Shown: piece after piece, positions 44,210-53,511 of the stretch
How positions within the stretch are numbered: the stretch's first letter is position 1
Layout: every line of letters begins with the position of its first letter
Source of the DNA: Palsa-1439 sp050015495
GTDB taxonomy: Bacteria; Verrucomicrobiota; Verrucomicrobiia; Palsa-1439
Reading direction: 5' to 3'
Length of the DNA stretch: 64,000 nt
Assembly: GCA_050015495.1 (NCBI GenBank)
Contig: JBEKBH010000002.1
Span: 175,279-239,278 of the forward strand
Translations under genes and position numbers: made by a program
Notes under the pieces: generated by a model
The model's input: only the letters and a program-made list of their open reading frames with translations
Told to the model about the DNA's origin: nothing
The model's database searches: none

Positions 44210-44236
44210 AGACGTGCCGGACAGGGAAAAGGTTAC
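44210..44236 (-). promoter_or_regulatory. ECF-type promoter of the sigma operon
   Basis: On the minus strand GTAACC (44236-44231), 16 bases, CGTCT (44214-44210), close to the ECF pattern GGAACC-N16-CGTC. It lies 29 bp before the first gene. Confidence 0.55.
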
Positions 44237-44387
44237 GTGGGAATTGACAAATACGACCCAGGATGACGGTGGCCAACGCGAGGCCCTACGGTATGGCGGT
44301 AACCTACAACTCTTTGACGGGAACACCATCGCTCCACTTGCCCACGAACCGTTGTTGAGGGGTGTTTCCCAAGTCCCAGTTCGAAAG

Positions 44388-45443
44388 TTACATCTTTTCG
44401 TGTTGCAATCGTAACTGCCCACACGCGGCATTGATGTCGGTGCCTTTTTCGATGCGCAGTGTGGTGGTGACGTCGTGGGAGTGAAGCGTGTGCTGGAACA
44501 TCTTGCAGCGGTCGCGATCGGGGCGCTTCCACGCCAGGCCTTCAACGGGATTGTAGGGAATGAGGTTGACCTTGGCGTGGAGACGCCTGGCGATGGCGCC
44601 GAGCTTATGTGCGTGTTCGAGCGAGTCGTTGACGCCGTCGATCAGGATGTACTCGAACGTCATCATCCGCTTTTTGGTGTTCGCGTAGTAATCGCACGCG
44701 GCGAGGAGTTCCTTGAGCGGAAATTTCCTGTTCACGGGCATGATCCTCTCGCGCACCTCGTCGGTCGCGCCGTGCAGCGACACGGCGAGCCGGATTTGCA
44801 TCGGTTCATCGGCGAGTTGCTTGATGCGCGGAACGAGGCCGACGGTGGACACGGTGATCTTGCGTGCGCCGATGCCGAGACCCCACGGCGCATTGATGAT
44901 CTTCAGGGCGCGGAGGAGGTTGTCGTAATTGGCCAGGGGCTCGCCCATGCCCATGACGACGATGTTGTTGGCCTTTTCGCCGCTGAGTTTCTGAACCTGC
45001 AGCACCTGATCCACGATCTCCGCCGCCGTGAGATTGCGCTTCACGCCTTCCAGGCCGCTCGCGCAGAACTTGCACGCGAAGGCGCACCCGACCTGCGTCG
45101 ACAGGCAAACGGTGTGCCGGTCGCTGCTGCTGGTGAGGCCCGGTGTGGCGGGAATTAGCACGGTCTCGATGAGCGAATGATCTCGGAGCTGGAAGAGGAA
45201 CTTCTCGGTCGTGTCGGTGGCATTGCGCGTCTTCAGCGCGTGGACGGCATCGAGGTCGAAGCTTTTGGTGAGTTGTTCGCGCAGGGCAGCGGATAAATTG
45301 CTCATCTGACCGAACGACTCCGCCTGCTTCTCGTAGATCCACTGCAAGACCTGGTCGGCGCGGTAGGCCGGCTCGCCGAGTTCGGCGAAACGCGACGCGA
45401 GTTCCTCGCGGTCGAGTGATTTGATGTCCTGCTTCGCGGTCAT
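44388..45443 (-). CDS. rlmN: 23S rRNA (adenine-2503-C2)-methyltransferase
   Basis: 351 aa. A radical-SAM enzyme that methylates A2503 of 23S rRNA (and A37 of some tRNAs). The CAFACKFC cluster motif binds the [4Fe-4S] centre. VVMGMGEPLANYDNLLRAL and the catalytic cysteine near the C terminus (INAACGQL) are in place. Start ATG 45443 overlaps the stop of the glycosyltransferase gene upstream (ATGA). Confidence 0.92.
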   Translation of the reverse strand: MTAKQDIKSLDREELASRFAELGEPAYRADQVLQWIYEKQAESFGQMSNLSAALREQLTKSFDLDAVHALKTRNATDTTEKFLFQLRDHSLIETVLIPATPGLTSSSDRHTVCLSTQVGCAFACKFCASGLEGVKRNLTAAEIVDQVLQVQKLSGEKANNIVVMGMGEPLANYDNLLRALKIINAPWGLGIGARKITVSTVGLVPRIKQLADEPMQIRLAVSLHGATDEVRERIMPVNRKFPLKELLAACDYYANTKKRMMTFEYILIDGVNDSLEHAHKLGAIARRLHAKVNLIPYNPVEGLAWKRPDRDRCKMFQHTLHSHDVTTTLRIEKGTDINAACGQLRLQHEKM

Positions 45444-46594
45444 ACCTTGTTGGCCTTGAGTTCGTTCAGCGAATAGTGCGTGCCGCGCCAGTCGATACCG
45501 TCGTTCCACAGCGTTTTCAGCGTGGCGCGCCAAATGATGTATTGAAACAATAGTGCCGTAACCGGTCCGCCCACACAATGCCAGCGTTTGGCGCCGTAAG
45601 TTTGCGCGTTGTCCATGTACAGCGCCGCGAGCAGAGCCACGATCGTGAGGTTTAGCCACCATGTCGCGCCGCTGCTGAGCGCGAGCGCTAAGATGGGCCA
45701 GACGAACACGAGCAGTTGCGCGATACTCGCGGCCACGACGATGGCCAGGTTGTACTCCGCGCCAGCAAACGTGTTCTTCTCCAAGCCGCGGATCAGTTCG
45801 CTCAGCGAGCCGTACCATTCCACAGTCACCAAGTCGCCGCCGATGACCATGTCTTGGCGGAACCCGTACTTCTTAATCATTTTGCCGAGCTTCATGTCGT
45901 CATCGGGCCGCATGGCAATGGCCTGATGCCCGCCGATGGCGCGGTACACCTCGGCGCGCATGAGATTGAACGCGCCGACGCCGATATGCCGGGCGCTTTT
46001 GGGGTCGCGGGCTTTCCAGGGCTTGGCGTACAAGCCGAAAAAGAGGATGAACGCGCCGCCAAACATGCTCAGGAGCGTGTCGGGCATATCAAGCTGGGGG
46101 CCGACGGCGAGGTGATCGAGTTGGTGGTCGAGCATATACGAGACGGCACGACCGACAACGGTGCGTTCCATCACGACATCGGCATCCGTGAACAGAAGAA
46201 GTTCACCCGTGGTGTGTTTCGCGCCGAAATGCAGGGCGTGAGTTTTCCCGAGCCAACCACCGGGCAGGTCGGTTATGTGCACCACGCGCAACCGCGCATT
46301 GCTGCCCGCCATTCGATCGAGAATACTACCCGTCTCATCCGTCGAACGGTCGTCGACAACGATGAATTCGATATTCGAATAATCTTGCGCGAGGACGGAT
46401 TGCAGTCCTCGTTCGATCTTGCGAGCTTCGTTGCGCGCGGCGATGATCACCGAAACTTTCAACGAAGGACCGCCTACAGATGGCGGAAGATTTTCGAGGC
46501 GGGGCAGTGAGCGGTTCCCGATGGCAAACTCGATGGTGGTTGCCAACACCAGCAGCAGCGTTGCCACCGCGAGCCAGAATAAAAATGTTGCCAT
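45440..46594 (-). CDS. Family 2 glycosyltransferase, HpnB-like membrane type
   Basis: 384 aa. N-terminal membrane helix (ATFLFWLAVATLLLVLATT), then GT2 core: VSVIIAARNE, VVDDRSTDET, FTDADV (the DxD site near 137), and MRPDDDMKLG. About three C-terminal helices (VVAASIAQLLVFVWPILALA and others). Similar proteins accompany hopanoid genes (HpnB) or glycolipid synthesis, but no hopanoid genes are seen here. It is upstream of rlmN with an ATGA overlap. Confidence 0.8.
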   Translation of the reverse strand: MATFLFWLAVATLLLVLATTIEFAIGNRSLPRLENLPPSVGGPSLKVSVIIAARNEARKIERGLQSVLAQDYSNIEFIVVDDRSTDETGSILDRMAGSNARLRVVHITDLPGGWLGKTHALHFGAKHTTGELLLFTDADVVMERTVVGRAVSYMLDHQLDHLAVGPQLDMPDTLLSMFGGAFILFFGLYAKPWKARDPKSARHIGVGAFNLMRAEVYRAIGGHQAIAMRPDDDMKLGKMIKKYGFRQDMVIGGDLVTVEWYGSLSELIRGLEKNTFAGAEYNLAIVVAASIAQLLVFVWPILALALSSGATWWLNLTIVALLAALYMDNAQTYGAKRWHCVGGPVTALLFQYIIWRATLKTLWNDGIDWRGTHYSLNELKANKV

Positions 46595-46773
46595 GGGAGG
46601 AATGTTACCAGAAAGAGGCGGGTTTTTGTCGAGAACCAGACAGAGAAAGCGAGGACGCCATCATTGCGACGGATTCTTATGTCATGGTTCCACGTCAGGG
46701 CGTGCGGTGGGCCGGATTTCAGCGCGACACGATCACCAGTCTCTTCTCGGTTGAATTTCATGAGGAGTTGGGT

Positions 46774-47139
46774 ATGATACCTGTCACTAATAGGTATCAA
46801 CGAATGAGAATCGATCAGTTTGGCAAGGATTTGGCGACGGGGTCGTATGATTTGGTGGTGTTGGACATGCTCAACAGGAAACCCGCGTACGCGTATGGGA
46901 TTGTGCGCGAGATCTTCGAGAAGTCAAAGGGCACGACCTGTTGGCACGAAGGGACTGTTTATCACGTCCTGCATCATTTGGAGAAACAGGGACTCGTGAC
47001 CGGTTATTGGCAAGAGCCCAAAACGGGCCGCCAACGTAAGTACTATCGCCTGACGGCGCGCGGTCACCGCGCCTGGAAAACCCATCGGGAGCAGTGGCAA
47101 CGATTCAGCCGCGACCTGAACGTGCTGTTGGGCCTCTGA
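46774..47139 (+). CDS. PadR-family transcription regulator
   Basis: 121 aa from ATG 46774 (111 from ATG 46804). The winged-helix region runs LVVLDMLNRKPAYAYGIVRE, HEGTVYHVLHHLEKQGLVTG, WQEPKTGRQRKYYRLTARG, the PadR pattern. The short C terminus lacks the large helical domain of long PadR members. GAGGAG lies six bases before ATG 46774, which favours that start even though it places a palindrome (46775-46799) at the beginning of the coding region. PadR proteins usually repress adjacent membrane or detoxification genes; the nearest is the orphan at 47282. Confidence 0.8.
   Translation: MIPVTNRYQRMRIDQFGKDLATGSYDLVVLDMLNRKPAYAYGIVREIFEKSKGTTCWHEGTVYHVLHHLEKQGLVTGYWQEPKTGRQRKYYRLTARGHRAWKTHREQWQRFSRDLNVLLGL
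46775..46799. promoter_or_regulatory. Palindrome at the PadR start, possible operator
   Basis: TGATACCTGTCA, one base, TAATAGGTATCA: 10 of 12 pairs match. A close second copy lies at 47201-47225; both share TGATACCTGTCACT. It may be a regulator site or an interspersed palindrome. Confidence 0.5.
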
Positions 47140-47200
47140 TCTCGGTCGCTCACCCCCCGAAGCGTTTCCTCGTCGACACCACAATCAAGGTGAATACGAT

Positions 47201-47225
47201 GATACCTGTCACTGACAGGCATCCT
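47201..47225. promoter_or_regulatory. Second palindrome downstream of padR
   Basis: TGATACCTGTCA, one base, TGACAGGCATCC: 10 of 12 pairs match. Its left arm is identical to that of 46775-46799. It lies 56 bp before the end of the convergent membrane-protein gene. Confidence 0.5.
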
Positions 47226-47281
47226 GCCGATTGGCGACGAACAAAAGAGACGGAGCGTCGACCCCGGAAACCAATGATCGA

Positions 47282-48013
47282 TCACGAAAGCCTCCAGCGG
47301 ATTGGGCGACGCTTTCGAAGATCAAGTGCGTACAAAATGATTTTTAAGAGCGAGACAAAACTTATTACGAGGGCAGCAACACTAAATTGGCCGATAATGT
47401 TCGCGACCCAGTTTGACCATTGAGGCGAGCGTAGGAATGACAACAGCCAATCGGCTGAGGGACTGCTTAACCATAGGAAGACGAGGGCGAAACCGAACGC
47501 TACGGCGCCAATTAAAGCCTCGAGCTTTTGCTCTCGGAGCGCCGTTTTTAGGAGATGGTCTTCTACCGCTTCGCCGATATAGATCGGGGTGTCAGACTCA
47601 CTGCCAAGAATCTGAATCGCTCTGAATTGTAGCTTGAAGGTCGAGCGATTTCTTCGTCGCGAGGCGACATCTATGAGGCCTGCTACAACTTCATCGCAAG
47701 CCTGCTTGAGATTCTCTGTGATCTTGTTCGTTAGCCTGATGTCCAAAGCACCGCCGACAGTCGGTTCAGTGATAACGCCCCACGACTCACTAGTGGGTAT
47801 ATAGATCGTCTTTAGATTCGCTTCATTAAGATAGCTTCCTTTGCTCGGAAATGCATCAAACACCTCCTGTAGATGCGGGGATACTTCTTCGTGATGATCT
47901 AGAAAGGGAGGACTCCAAGGCAAATCCTTCACGAATCGCAATATCACCGTGGTTCTTGCGTCCGCACGTCTCTCCTGATCGAACACGAGTTCACATTTTA
48001 TGACGCCCCTCAT
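47282..48013 (-). CDS. Orphan membrane protein (two C-terminal helices)
   Basis: 243 aa. Residues about 1-160 are soluble, with no family I know (LVFDQERRADARTTVILRF, GGALDIRLTNKITENLKQA in part). Two hydrophobic segments follow (about 165-190 AVAFGFALVFLWLSSP and 200-225 IIGQFSVAALVISFVSLLKI) and a basic tail (RKRRPIRWRLS). Its DNA is visibly less GC-rich than the neighbours, which suggests transfer. The PadR gene converges on it. ATG 48013. Confidence 0.6.
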   Translation of the reverse strand: MRGVIKCELVFDQERRADARTTVILRFVKDLPWSPPFLDHHEEVSPHLQEVFDAFPSKGSYLNEANLKTIYIPTSESWGVITEPTVGGALDIRLTNKITENLKQACDEVVAGLIDVASRRRNRSTFKLQFRAIQILGSESDTPIYIGEAVEDHLLKTALREQKLEALIGAVAFGFALVFLWLSSPSADWLLSFLRSPQWSNWVANIIGQFSVAALVISFVSLLKIILYALDLRKRRPIRWRLS

Positions 48014-48115
48014 TGCAAGCGCAGATGATAGAGGTGCGACGCGATTCTAGCAAGGGCGGAACGGGCGCGGCGAACCCGCCCCCAGTGACGACTTCGTGTC
48101 CTTCGTGGTGAAACG

Positions 48116-50584
48116 TTACGACTTCTTTTCCGTCTCGCTTACCTCGGCGGCTTCTTCCTGCTGTTCGCTGATGACGCGGGCGATGGCGACGAGCTTGTCG
48201 CCTTCGTTGAGGTTGATGAGTTTGACGCCCTGGGTGTTGCGGCCGGCGATGCGGATGTCTTTGCAGTTGGTGCGGACGGTCTGGCCCTGGGAAGTCGTGA
48301 GCATGATTTCGTCGGAGTCGGTGACGCTGAGCGCGCCGACGACGCTGCCGACCTTGTCCGTGGTCTTCATCGTGATGATGCCCTTGCCGCCGCGGGACTG
48401 GACGCGGTATTCGTCGAACGGCGTGCGCTTTCCGATGCCGTGTTCGCCGGCAACGAGAAGCGTGGCTTTGGGATCGACAATCTCGACGCCGACCACGAAA
48501 TCGCCTTTGTCGGGCCGGATACCCCAGACACCGACGGCGCTGCGGCCCATGTCGCGGGCGTCCTCCTCATGGAAGCGAATGCTCATGCCATCCTTGGTGA
48601 CAAGGACGAGCTCATTGTTGCCGTTGGTGAGCTTCACGCCGATGAGACGGTCGCCCTGTTCGATGGTGATGCCGATGATGCCGCCTTTGCGGACGTTGGC
48701 GTAGGCACTGAGGACGGTCTTCTTGACGATGCCCGCGCGCGTGGCCATCACGACGTAATCTTTGTCGGAGAACTCCTTGATGCGGATCAGGGCCGCGACT
48801 TTTTCCTCGGGCCGAAGCTGGAGGAAGTTGGCGATGGATTTGCCCTTGGAAGCGCGGCCCATTTCGGGGAGTTCGTACACTTTCTCGACGTAGACACGGC
48901 CGGTGTCCGTGAAAAACATGATGTTGTCGTGCGTCGAGCAGGTGAAGAGATGCTCGATGAAATCCTCCTCGCGCTGTTCCATGCCGATGACGCCCTTGCC
49001 ACCGCGACGCTGCGAACGATAGGCGCTGACGGCAGTGCGCTTGATGTAGCCCTGGTGGGAGATCGTGACGATGCAGGCTTCGTTGGCGATGAGGTCTTCG
49101 ATGTTGATCTCGCCCTCGTCAGCCACGATATCGGTGCGGCGCGTATCGCCGTACTTCTCTTTCACTTCGAGCAACTCGGTTTTCACGACGCTCATGAGCT
49201 TCTTCTCGCTGGCGAGCAGGCTCTTGAGGTATTCGATGCGTTTGATGAGTTCGAGATACTCTTCCTCGATCTTGTCGCGTTCGAGGCCCGTGAGCTGGTA
49301 GAGGCGCATCTCGAGGATGGCGTTGCATTGAAGTTCGGACAGCTTGAATTTGTCCATCAACTTCTTCTTCGCGTCCTCGCGGTCGTCGGCGTTGCGGATG
49401 ATCTTGACGACGGCGTCGATGTTGTCGAGCGCGACGCGGAACCCCTCGAGGATGTGGGCGCGTTCTTCGGCCTTCTGCAACTCGAACTTCGTGCGCCGGG
49501 TGATGACTTCTTTGCGGTGCGCGATGTAGCACTCGATCATCTGCTTGATGTTCATCGTGCGCGGCCGGCCGTGATCGATTGCGAGCATGATGACGCCGAA
49601 GGTGTCTTCGAGTTGCGTGTGCTTGTAGAGGTTATTGATGACAACCTTCGGGATGGCGTCGCGCTTGAGCTCGATGACGACGCGGATGCCATCTTTGTTA
49701 GACTCGTCGCGGATATCGCTGATGTCGTCGAGTTTCTTTTCGTTGACGAGTTGCGCCATGCGCTCGATCAACGAGGCCTTGTTGACGTTGTAGGGAACCT
49801 CGGAAATGATCAGGCGTTCCTTGCCGCCCTTGACCTCCTCGACGCCGATGCGGCCCCGAATCTTGAGGCTGCCCCGGCCCGTGAGCAGGTAATCCTTGAT
49901 GCCCTGTTTGCCGCAGATGAGACCGCCCGTGGGGAAGTCTGCGCCCTTGATGAACTTCGCCACGTCTTTGAGGTCCGTCTCCGGCTCGTCAATCAACGCG
50001 CAACAGGCGTCGACGATTTCGCTCAAGTTGTGGGGCGGAATATTCGTGGCCATGCCGACCGCGATACCCGTGCTGCCATTGACGAGCAGGTTCGGGATGC
50101 GCGCCGGCAGGACGACGGGTTCTTTTTCCTTCTCGTCGAAATTCGGCTGGAAATCGACCGTGTCCTTGTCGAGGTCGGCGAGCAATTCCTCGGCGATTTC
50201 CTGGAGACGGCATTCGGTATAGCGGTAGGCGGCGGCCGGGTCGCCATCGATCGAGCCGAAATTGCCCTGGCCGTCGATGAGCGGGTAGCGCATCGCGAAG
50301 TCCTGCGCCATGCGGACGAGCGTGTCGTACACGCTGGCGTCGCCGTGCGGGTGGTATTTGCCGAGCACTTCGCCGACGACCTTGGCGCATTTTGAATAGG
50401 AGCGGTTGTGCAGCAGGCCCAGCTCGCGCATCGCGTAGAGCACGCGGCGGTTCGACGGCTTCAGACCGTCGCGGGCATCGGGCAACGCGCGCCCAACAAT
50501 GACCGACATCGAGTAATCGATGTAGGCCTGTTGCATTTGCTCGCTGATATTGACCGGCGAAACTTTTTCATTTTGTGCGTACAT
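48116..50584 (-). CDS. gyrA: DNA gyrase subunit A
   Basis: 822 aa. It breaks and rejoins DNA in the gyrase A2B2 complex. The active tyrosine lies in AAAYRYTECRL near residue 120, the quinolone region is near HPHGDASVYDTL, and the C-terminal pinwheel carries the GyrA box QRRGGKG (near 530), which marks gyrase and not topoisomerase IV. It follows gyrB with 96 bp between. Confidence 0.95.
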   Translation of the reverse strand: MYAQNEKVSPVNISEQMQQAYIDYSMSVIVGRALPDARDGLKPSNRRVLYAMRELGLLHNRSYSKCAKVVGEVLGKYHPHGDASVYDTLVRMAQDFAMRYPLIDGQGNFGSIDGDPAAAYRYTECRLQEIAEELLADLDKDTVDFQPNFDEKEKEPVVLPARIPNLLVNGSTGIAVGMATNIPPHNLSEIVDACCALIDEPETDLKDVAKFIKGADFPTGGLICGKQGIKDYLLTGRGSLKIRGRIGVEEVKGGKERLIISEVPYNVNKASLIERMAQLVNEKKLDDISDIRDESNKDGIRVVIELKRDAIPKVVINNLYKHTQLEDTFGVIMLAIDHGRPRTMNIKQMIECYIAHRKEVITRRTKFELQKAEERAHILEGFRVALDNIDAVVKIIRNADDREDAKKKLMDKFKLSELQCNAILEMRLYQLTGLERDKIEEEYLELIKRIEYLKSLLASEKKLMSVVKTELLEVKEKYGDTRRTDIVADEGEINIEDLIANEACIVTISHQGYIKRTAVSAYRSQRRGGKGVIGMEQREEDFIEHLFTCSTHDNIMFFTDTGRVYVEKVYELPEMGRASKGKSIANFLQLRPEEKVAALIRIKEFSDKDYVVMATRAGIVKKTVLSAYANVRKGGIIGITIEQGDRLIGVKLTNGNNELVLVTKDGMSIRFHEEDARDMGRSAVGVWGIRPDKGDFVVGVEIVDPKATLLVAGEHGIGKRTPFDEYRVQSRGGKGIITMKTTDKVGSVVGALSVTDSDEIMLTTSQGQTVRTNCKDIRIAGRNTQGVKLINLNEGDKLVAIARVISEQQEEAAEVSETEKKS

Positions 50585-50680
50585 GATCGGTTCCTACTGT
50601 TTCCCCACGAACAGCCTGGTTGTTGTTGCAAAATTCTCGGTGTGAGCCACCAATTCCTGGTCCTCGGGCGTCACGGCGCG

Positions 50681-53299
50681 TTAGATGTCGAGGTTGCGGA
50701 CGTTGAGCGCGTTGTCCTCGATGAACTGGCGGCGCGGCGCGACCTCATCGCCCATCAACACCGTGAACATATCGTCTGCCTTGGCGGCGTCTTCGATGAC
50801 AACTTTCAACATCTTGCGGCGCTCGGGATCCATGGTGGTTTCCCAAAGCTGCTCGGGATTCATTTCACCCAGGCCTTTGTAGCGTTGGATCGCCAGGCCG
50901 CGTTTCCCCGTCTCTTTGATCTGTTCCAATATCTGTGGAATGGAATGGATCTCGAACCGCCGTTCCTCGACCTTGGCTTTGGGCTTCTTCGCGTCGGCTT
51001 TGGCTTTAGCAGCCGCCTTCGCCGAGGCTTCGGTGGGCAGGGTCTCGCCTTCCACTGCTTCCGCAGCCGCGCCGCCTTCGACCAACTCGAACAGTGGTTT
51101 TTCCTGGGCGGCGTAGTGGTCGAGATTGAACCCCTTCTTCTCGAGGGTTTCGATGGCGGACTGGATGCTGTTGGACTCGGTCAACTCCAGCGGCCTGGCT
51201 TGGGGAGCCTTATCTTTGTCGCCGTTTTTGGCTTCGGGAGCAGCGGCCTGCTCGTCGAGGTCGACATCGTACTTGTCGCAAAGCTTCGACCATTCCCTGT
51301 CGGTGCGCGCGAACTCGAAGCGGGCGACCCCGTTTTCCTTGATGCGCATGGCGTACGACGGGAACTCACCCGATTTTTCGTCGCGCGCGGCGAGGTAGTC
51401 CTCGAACTTGATGCCGCGACGCTCGATGGTGTCGACCAGCTTCTCCAATTCCTGCAATGATTCGAGGACGGAGACCAACTGCTGCCCGGAGAATTCCTTC
51501 TTGTCCCGGAGACGGAACAAGCGCGAATCCTCGGAACCGAGTTCGATGAGGATACGGCTCATCTGGTCGTCGTTCTCGACGTATTCCTCGCGCTTCTTGC
51601 GTTTGACTTTGTAGAGCGGCGGCTGGGCGATGTAGACGTAGCCGCCCTTGATGAGTTCCGGCATCTGGCGATAAAAAAACGTCAACAACAACGTGCGGAT
51701 GTGCGAACCATCGACATCGGCGTCGGTCATGATGACAATACGATGATAGCGGAGCCGGCCAATGTCGAACGCGCCTTCACCCTCGCTGGTGCCGAAGCCG
51801 GTGCCGATGGCGGTGATCATGGTGCGGATTTCCGTGTTATTGAGAATCTGATCGAGGCGCGCCTTTTCGACGTTGAGCAACTTGCCGCGGATCGGCAGGA
51901 CCGCCTGGAACTGGCGATTGCGACCCTGTTTGGCCGAGCCGCCGGCGGAATCGCCCTCGACAATGTAAAGCTCGCAAAATTCCGGGTTGCGCTCGGAACA
52001 ATCGGCCAGCTTGCCGGGCAGTCCGCCGCCGGTGAGCGCGCCTTTGCGAACGGCTTCACGGGCTTTGCGGGCTGCTTCACGGGCACGCGCAGCGGTGAGC
52101 GATTTATCCACGATGCGCCGGGCGATGGGGGGATTCTGCTCCATGAAGGTCATCAGACCTTCGTAAACGATCGACGAAACGATGCCTTCGACCTCGCCGT
52201 TGCCGAGCTTGGTTTTGGTCTGGCCCTCGAACTGCGGGTTGGGAACCTTGACGCTGATGACAGCGGTAAGGCCTTCGCGCAAGTCGTCGCCGGTCAGTGA
52301 CGGGTCCTTTTCCTTGAGCAGGTCGTTGGACCGGGAGTACTGATTGACTGCTTTCGTCAGGGCCGAGCGGAACCCGCTGAGGTGTGTGCCGCCTTCGATG
52401 GTGTTGATGTTGTTGGCGTAGCTGTAAACAGACTCGTTGTAGCCCTCGTTGTATTGCAACGCGACCTCGGCGGCGATGCCGTCCTTCTCCTTGGAGACAT
52501 AGATGACCTTCGGGTGGATCGGTTCCTTGGCGCGGTTGATGTGCTTGATGAACTCTTCGATACCGCCGTTGAACTTGAAAAGGTCTTCGCGCTTGTTGCG
52601 CTCGTCTTTGAGCGTGATTTCGATGCCGCGATTCAGGAACGCGAGCTCGCGCAAGCGATTGGCGAGGATGTCGTACTTGTATTCGATGAGGGGGAAGATC
52701 TCGCTGTCAGCCTTGAACGTGATTTTTGTGCCCGTGCCCTTGGCTTTGCCGATGACTTCGAGCTTGGACGCAGTCTTGCCGCGTTTGAAGCGCATGTGAT
52801 GGACCTTGCTATCACGCTTCACCTCGACTTCGAGCCATTCACTGAGGGCATTGACGCAGGTCACACCGACGCCGTGCAGACCACCCGAAACCGTGTAGGA
52901 TTTCTTATCGAATTTGCCGCCCGCGTGAAGAAGGGTCAGTACGACTTCGACGGCGGGCTTCTTCTCCGTCTTGTGCATGTCAACGGGAATGCCGCGACCG
53001 TCGTCGATGACGGTGATTGAGTTGTCGACGTGGATCGCGACATCGATGTGCTTGCAAAAACCCGCGAGCGCCTCGTCGATCGAGTTGTCAACGACCTCGT
53101 ACACGAGGTGGTGAAGACCGCGCTCGCCCGTATCGCCGATGTACATCGCGGGGCGCTTGCGGACCGCCTCGACGCCCTCGAGTTTTTGAATCTTGTCGGC
53201 GGTGTAATCGCTGGCACCGAGCACTTCGACCCCCCGATCTCGATTCTTTGAAAGTGATTTTTCCACGATACGTGTCTTTTCCAGAAGCTTGCCGGACAT
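50681..53299 (-). CDS. gyrB: DNA gyrase subunit B, with an inserted low-complexity segment
   Basis: 872 aa. GHKL ATPase (EVVDNSIDEALAG, DDGRGIPVD, GGLHGVGVTCVNALS), TOPRIM (EGDSAGGSAKQGRNR; DADVDGSHIRTLL) and the C-terminal QRYKGLGEMNPEQLW. Between TOPRIM and the end there is an extra stretch of about 200 residues, including a K/A/E-rich run near 745-765 (AKAAAKAKADAKKPKAK). It starts at ATG 53299 with AAAGGAGGAG upstream. Length is above the 640-aa short form and the 804-aa E. coli form. Confidence 0.95.
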   Translation of the reverse strand: MSGKLLEKTRIVEKSLSKNRDRGVEVLGASDYTADKIQKLEGVEAVRKRPAMYIGDTGERGLHHLVYEVVDNSIDEALAGFCKHIDVAIHVDNSITVIDDGRGIPVDMHKTEKKPAVEVVLTLLHAGGKFDKKSYTVSGGLHGVGVTCVNALSEWLEVEVKRDSKVHHMRFKRGKTASKLEVIGKAKGTGTKITFKADSEIFPLIEYKYDILANRLRELAFLNRGIEITLKDERNKREDLFKFNGGIEEFIKHINRAKEPIHPKVIYVSKEKDGIAAEVALQYNEGYNESVYSYANNINTIEGGTHLSGFRSALTKAVNQYSRSNDLLKEKDPSLTGDDLREGLTAVISVKVPNPQFEGQTKTKLGNGEVEGIVSSIVYEGLMTFMEQNPPIARRIVDKSLTAARAREAARKAREAVRKGALTGGGLPGKLADCSERNPEFCELYIVEGDSAGGSAKQGRNRQFQAVLPIRGKLLNVEKARLDQILNNTEIRTMITAIGTGFGTSEGEGAFDIGRLRYHRIVIMTDADVDGSHIRTLLLTFFYRQMPELIKGGYVYIAQPPLYKVKRKKREEYVENDDQMSRILIELGSEDSRLFRLRDKKEFSGQQLVSVLESLQELEKLVDTIERRGIKFEDYLAARDEKSGEFPSYAMRIKENGVARFEFARTDREWSKLCDKYDVDLDEQAAAPEAKNGDKDKAPQARPLELTESNSIQSAIETLEKKGFNLDHYAAQEKPLFELVEGGAAAEAVEGETLPTEASAKAAAKAKADAKKPKAKVEERRFEIHSIPQILEQIKETGKRGLAIQRYKGLGEMNPEQLWETTMDPERRKMLKVVIEDAAKADDMFTVLMGDEVAPRRQFIEDNALNVRNLDI

Positions 53300-53328
53300 T
53301 AGCAACCCCCTCCTCCTTTGATGCAAAA

Positions 53329-53358
53329 AATATAGCGTATGTTCGGATAATTTCGCAA
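53329..53358 (-). promoter_or_regulatory. Possible gyrB promoter
   Basis: Minus strand TTGCGA (53358-53353), 18 bases, TATATT (53334-53329), in an AT-rich patch. Confidence 0.4.
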
Positions 53359-53452
53359 CGATATTCGCGCAAAATGTTGTACTTTTTTTTTATGTATAAG
53401 TGACGATGGGCGAGAACGTTCTACAGGATTACTTTGGGTCAGAAACAGGGGG

Positions 53453-53504
53453 TTGACAGCGCACAGCTTCATGCTAAAATAAAGCAATATTGGTAAGATA
53501 CTTA
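53453..53504 (+). promoter_or_regulatory. rrf2 promoter with TAAG/CTTA inverted repeat
   Basis: TTGACA at 53453-53458, 16 bases, TAAAAT at 53475-53480. TAAGATACTTA at 53494-53504 is an inverted repeat just past the start point and could be an operator, possibly for the Rrf2 protein itself. Confidence 0.6.
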
Positions 53505-53511
53505 GGATTAC

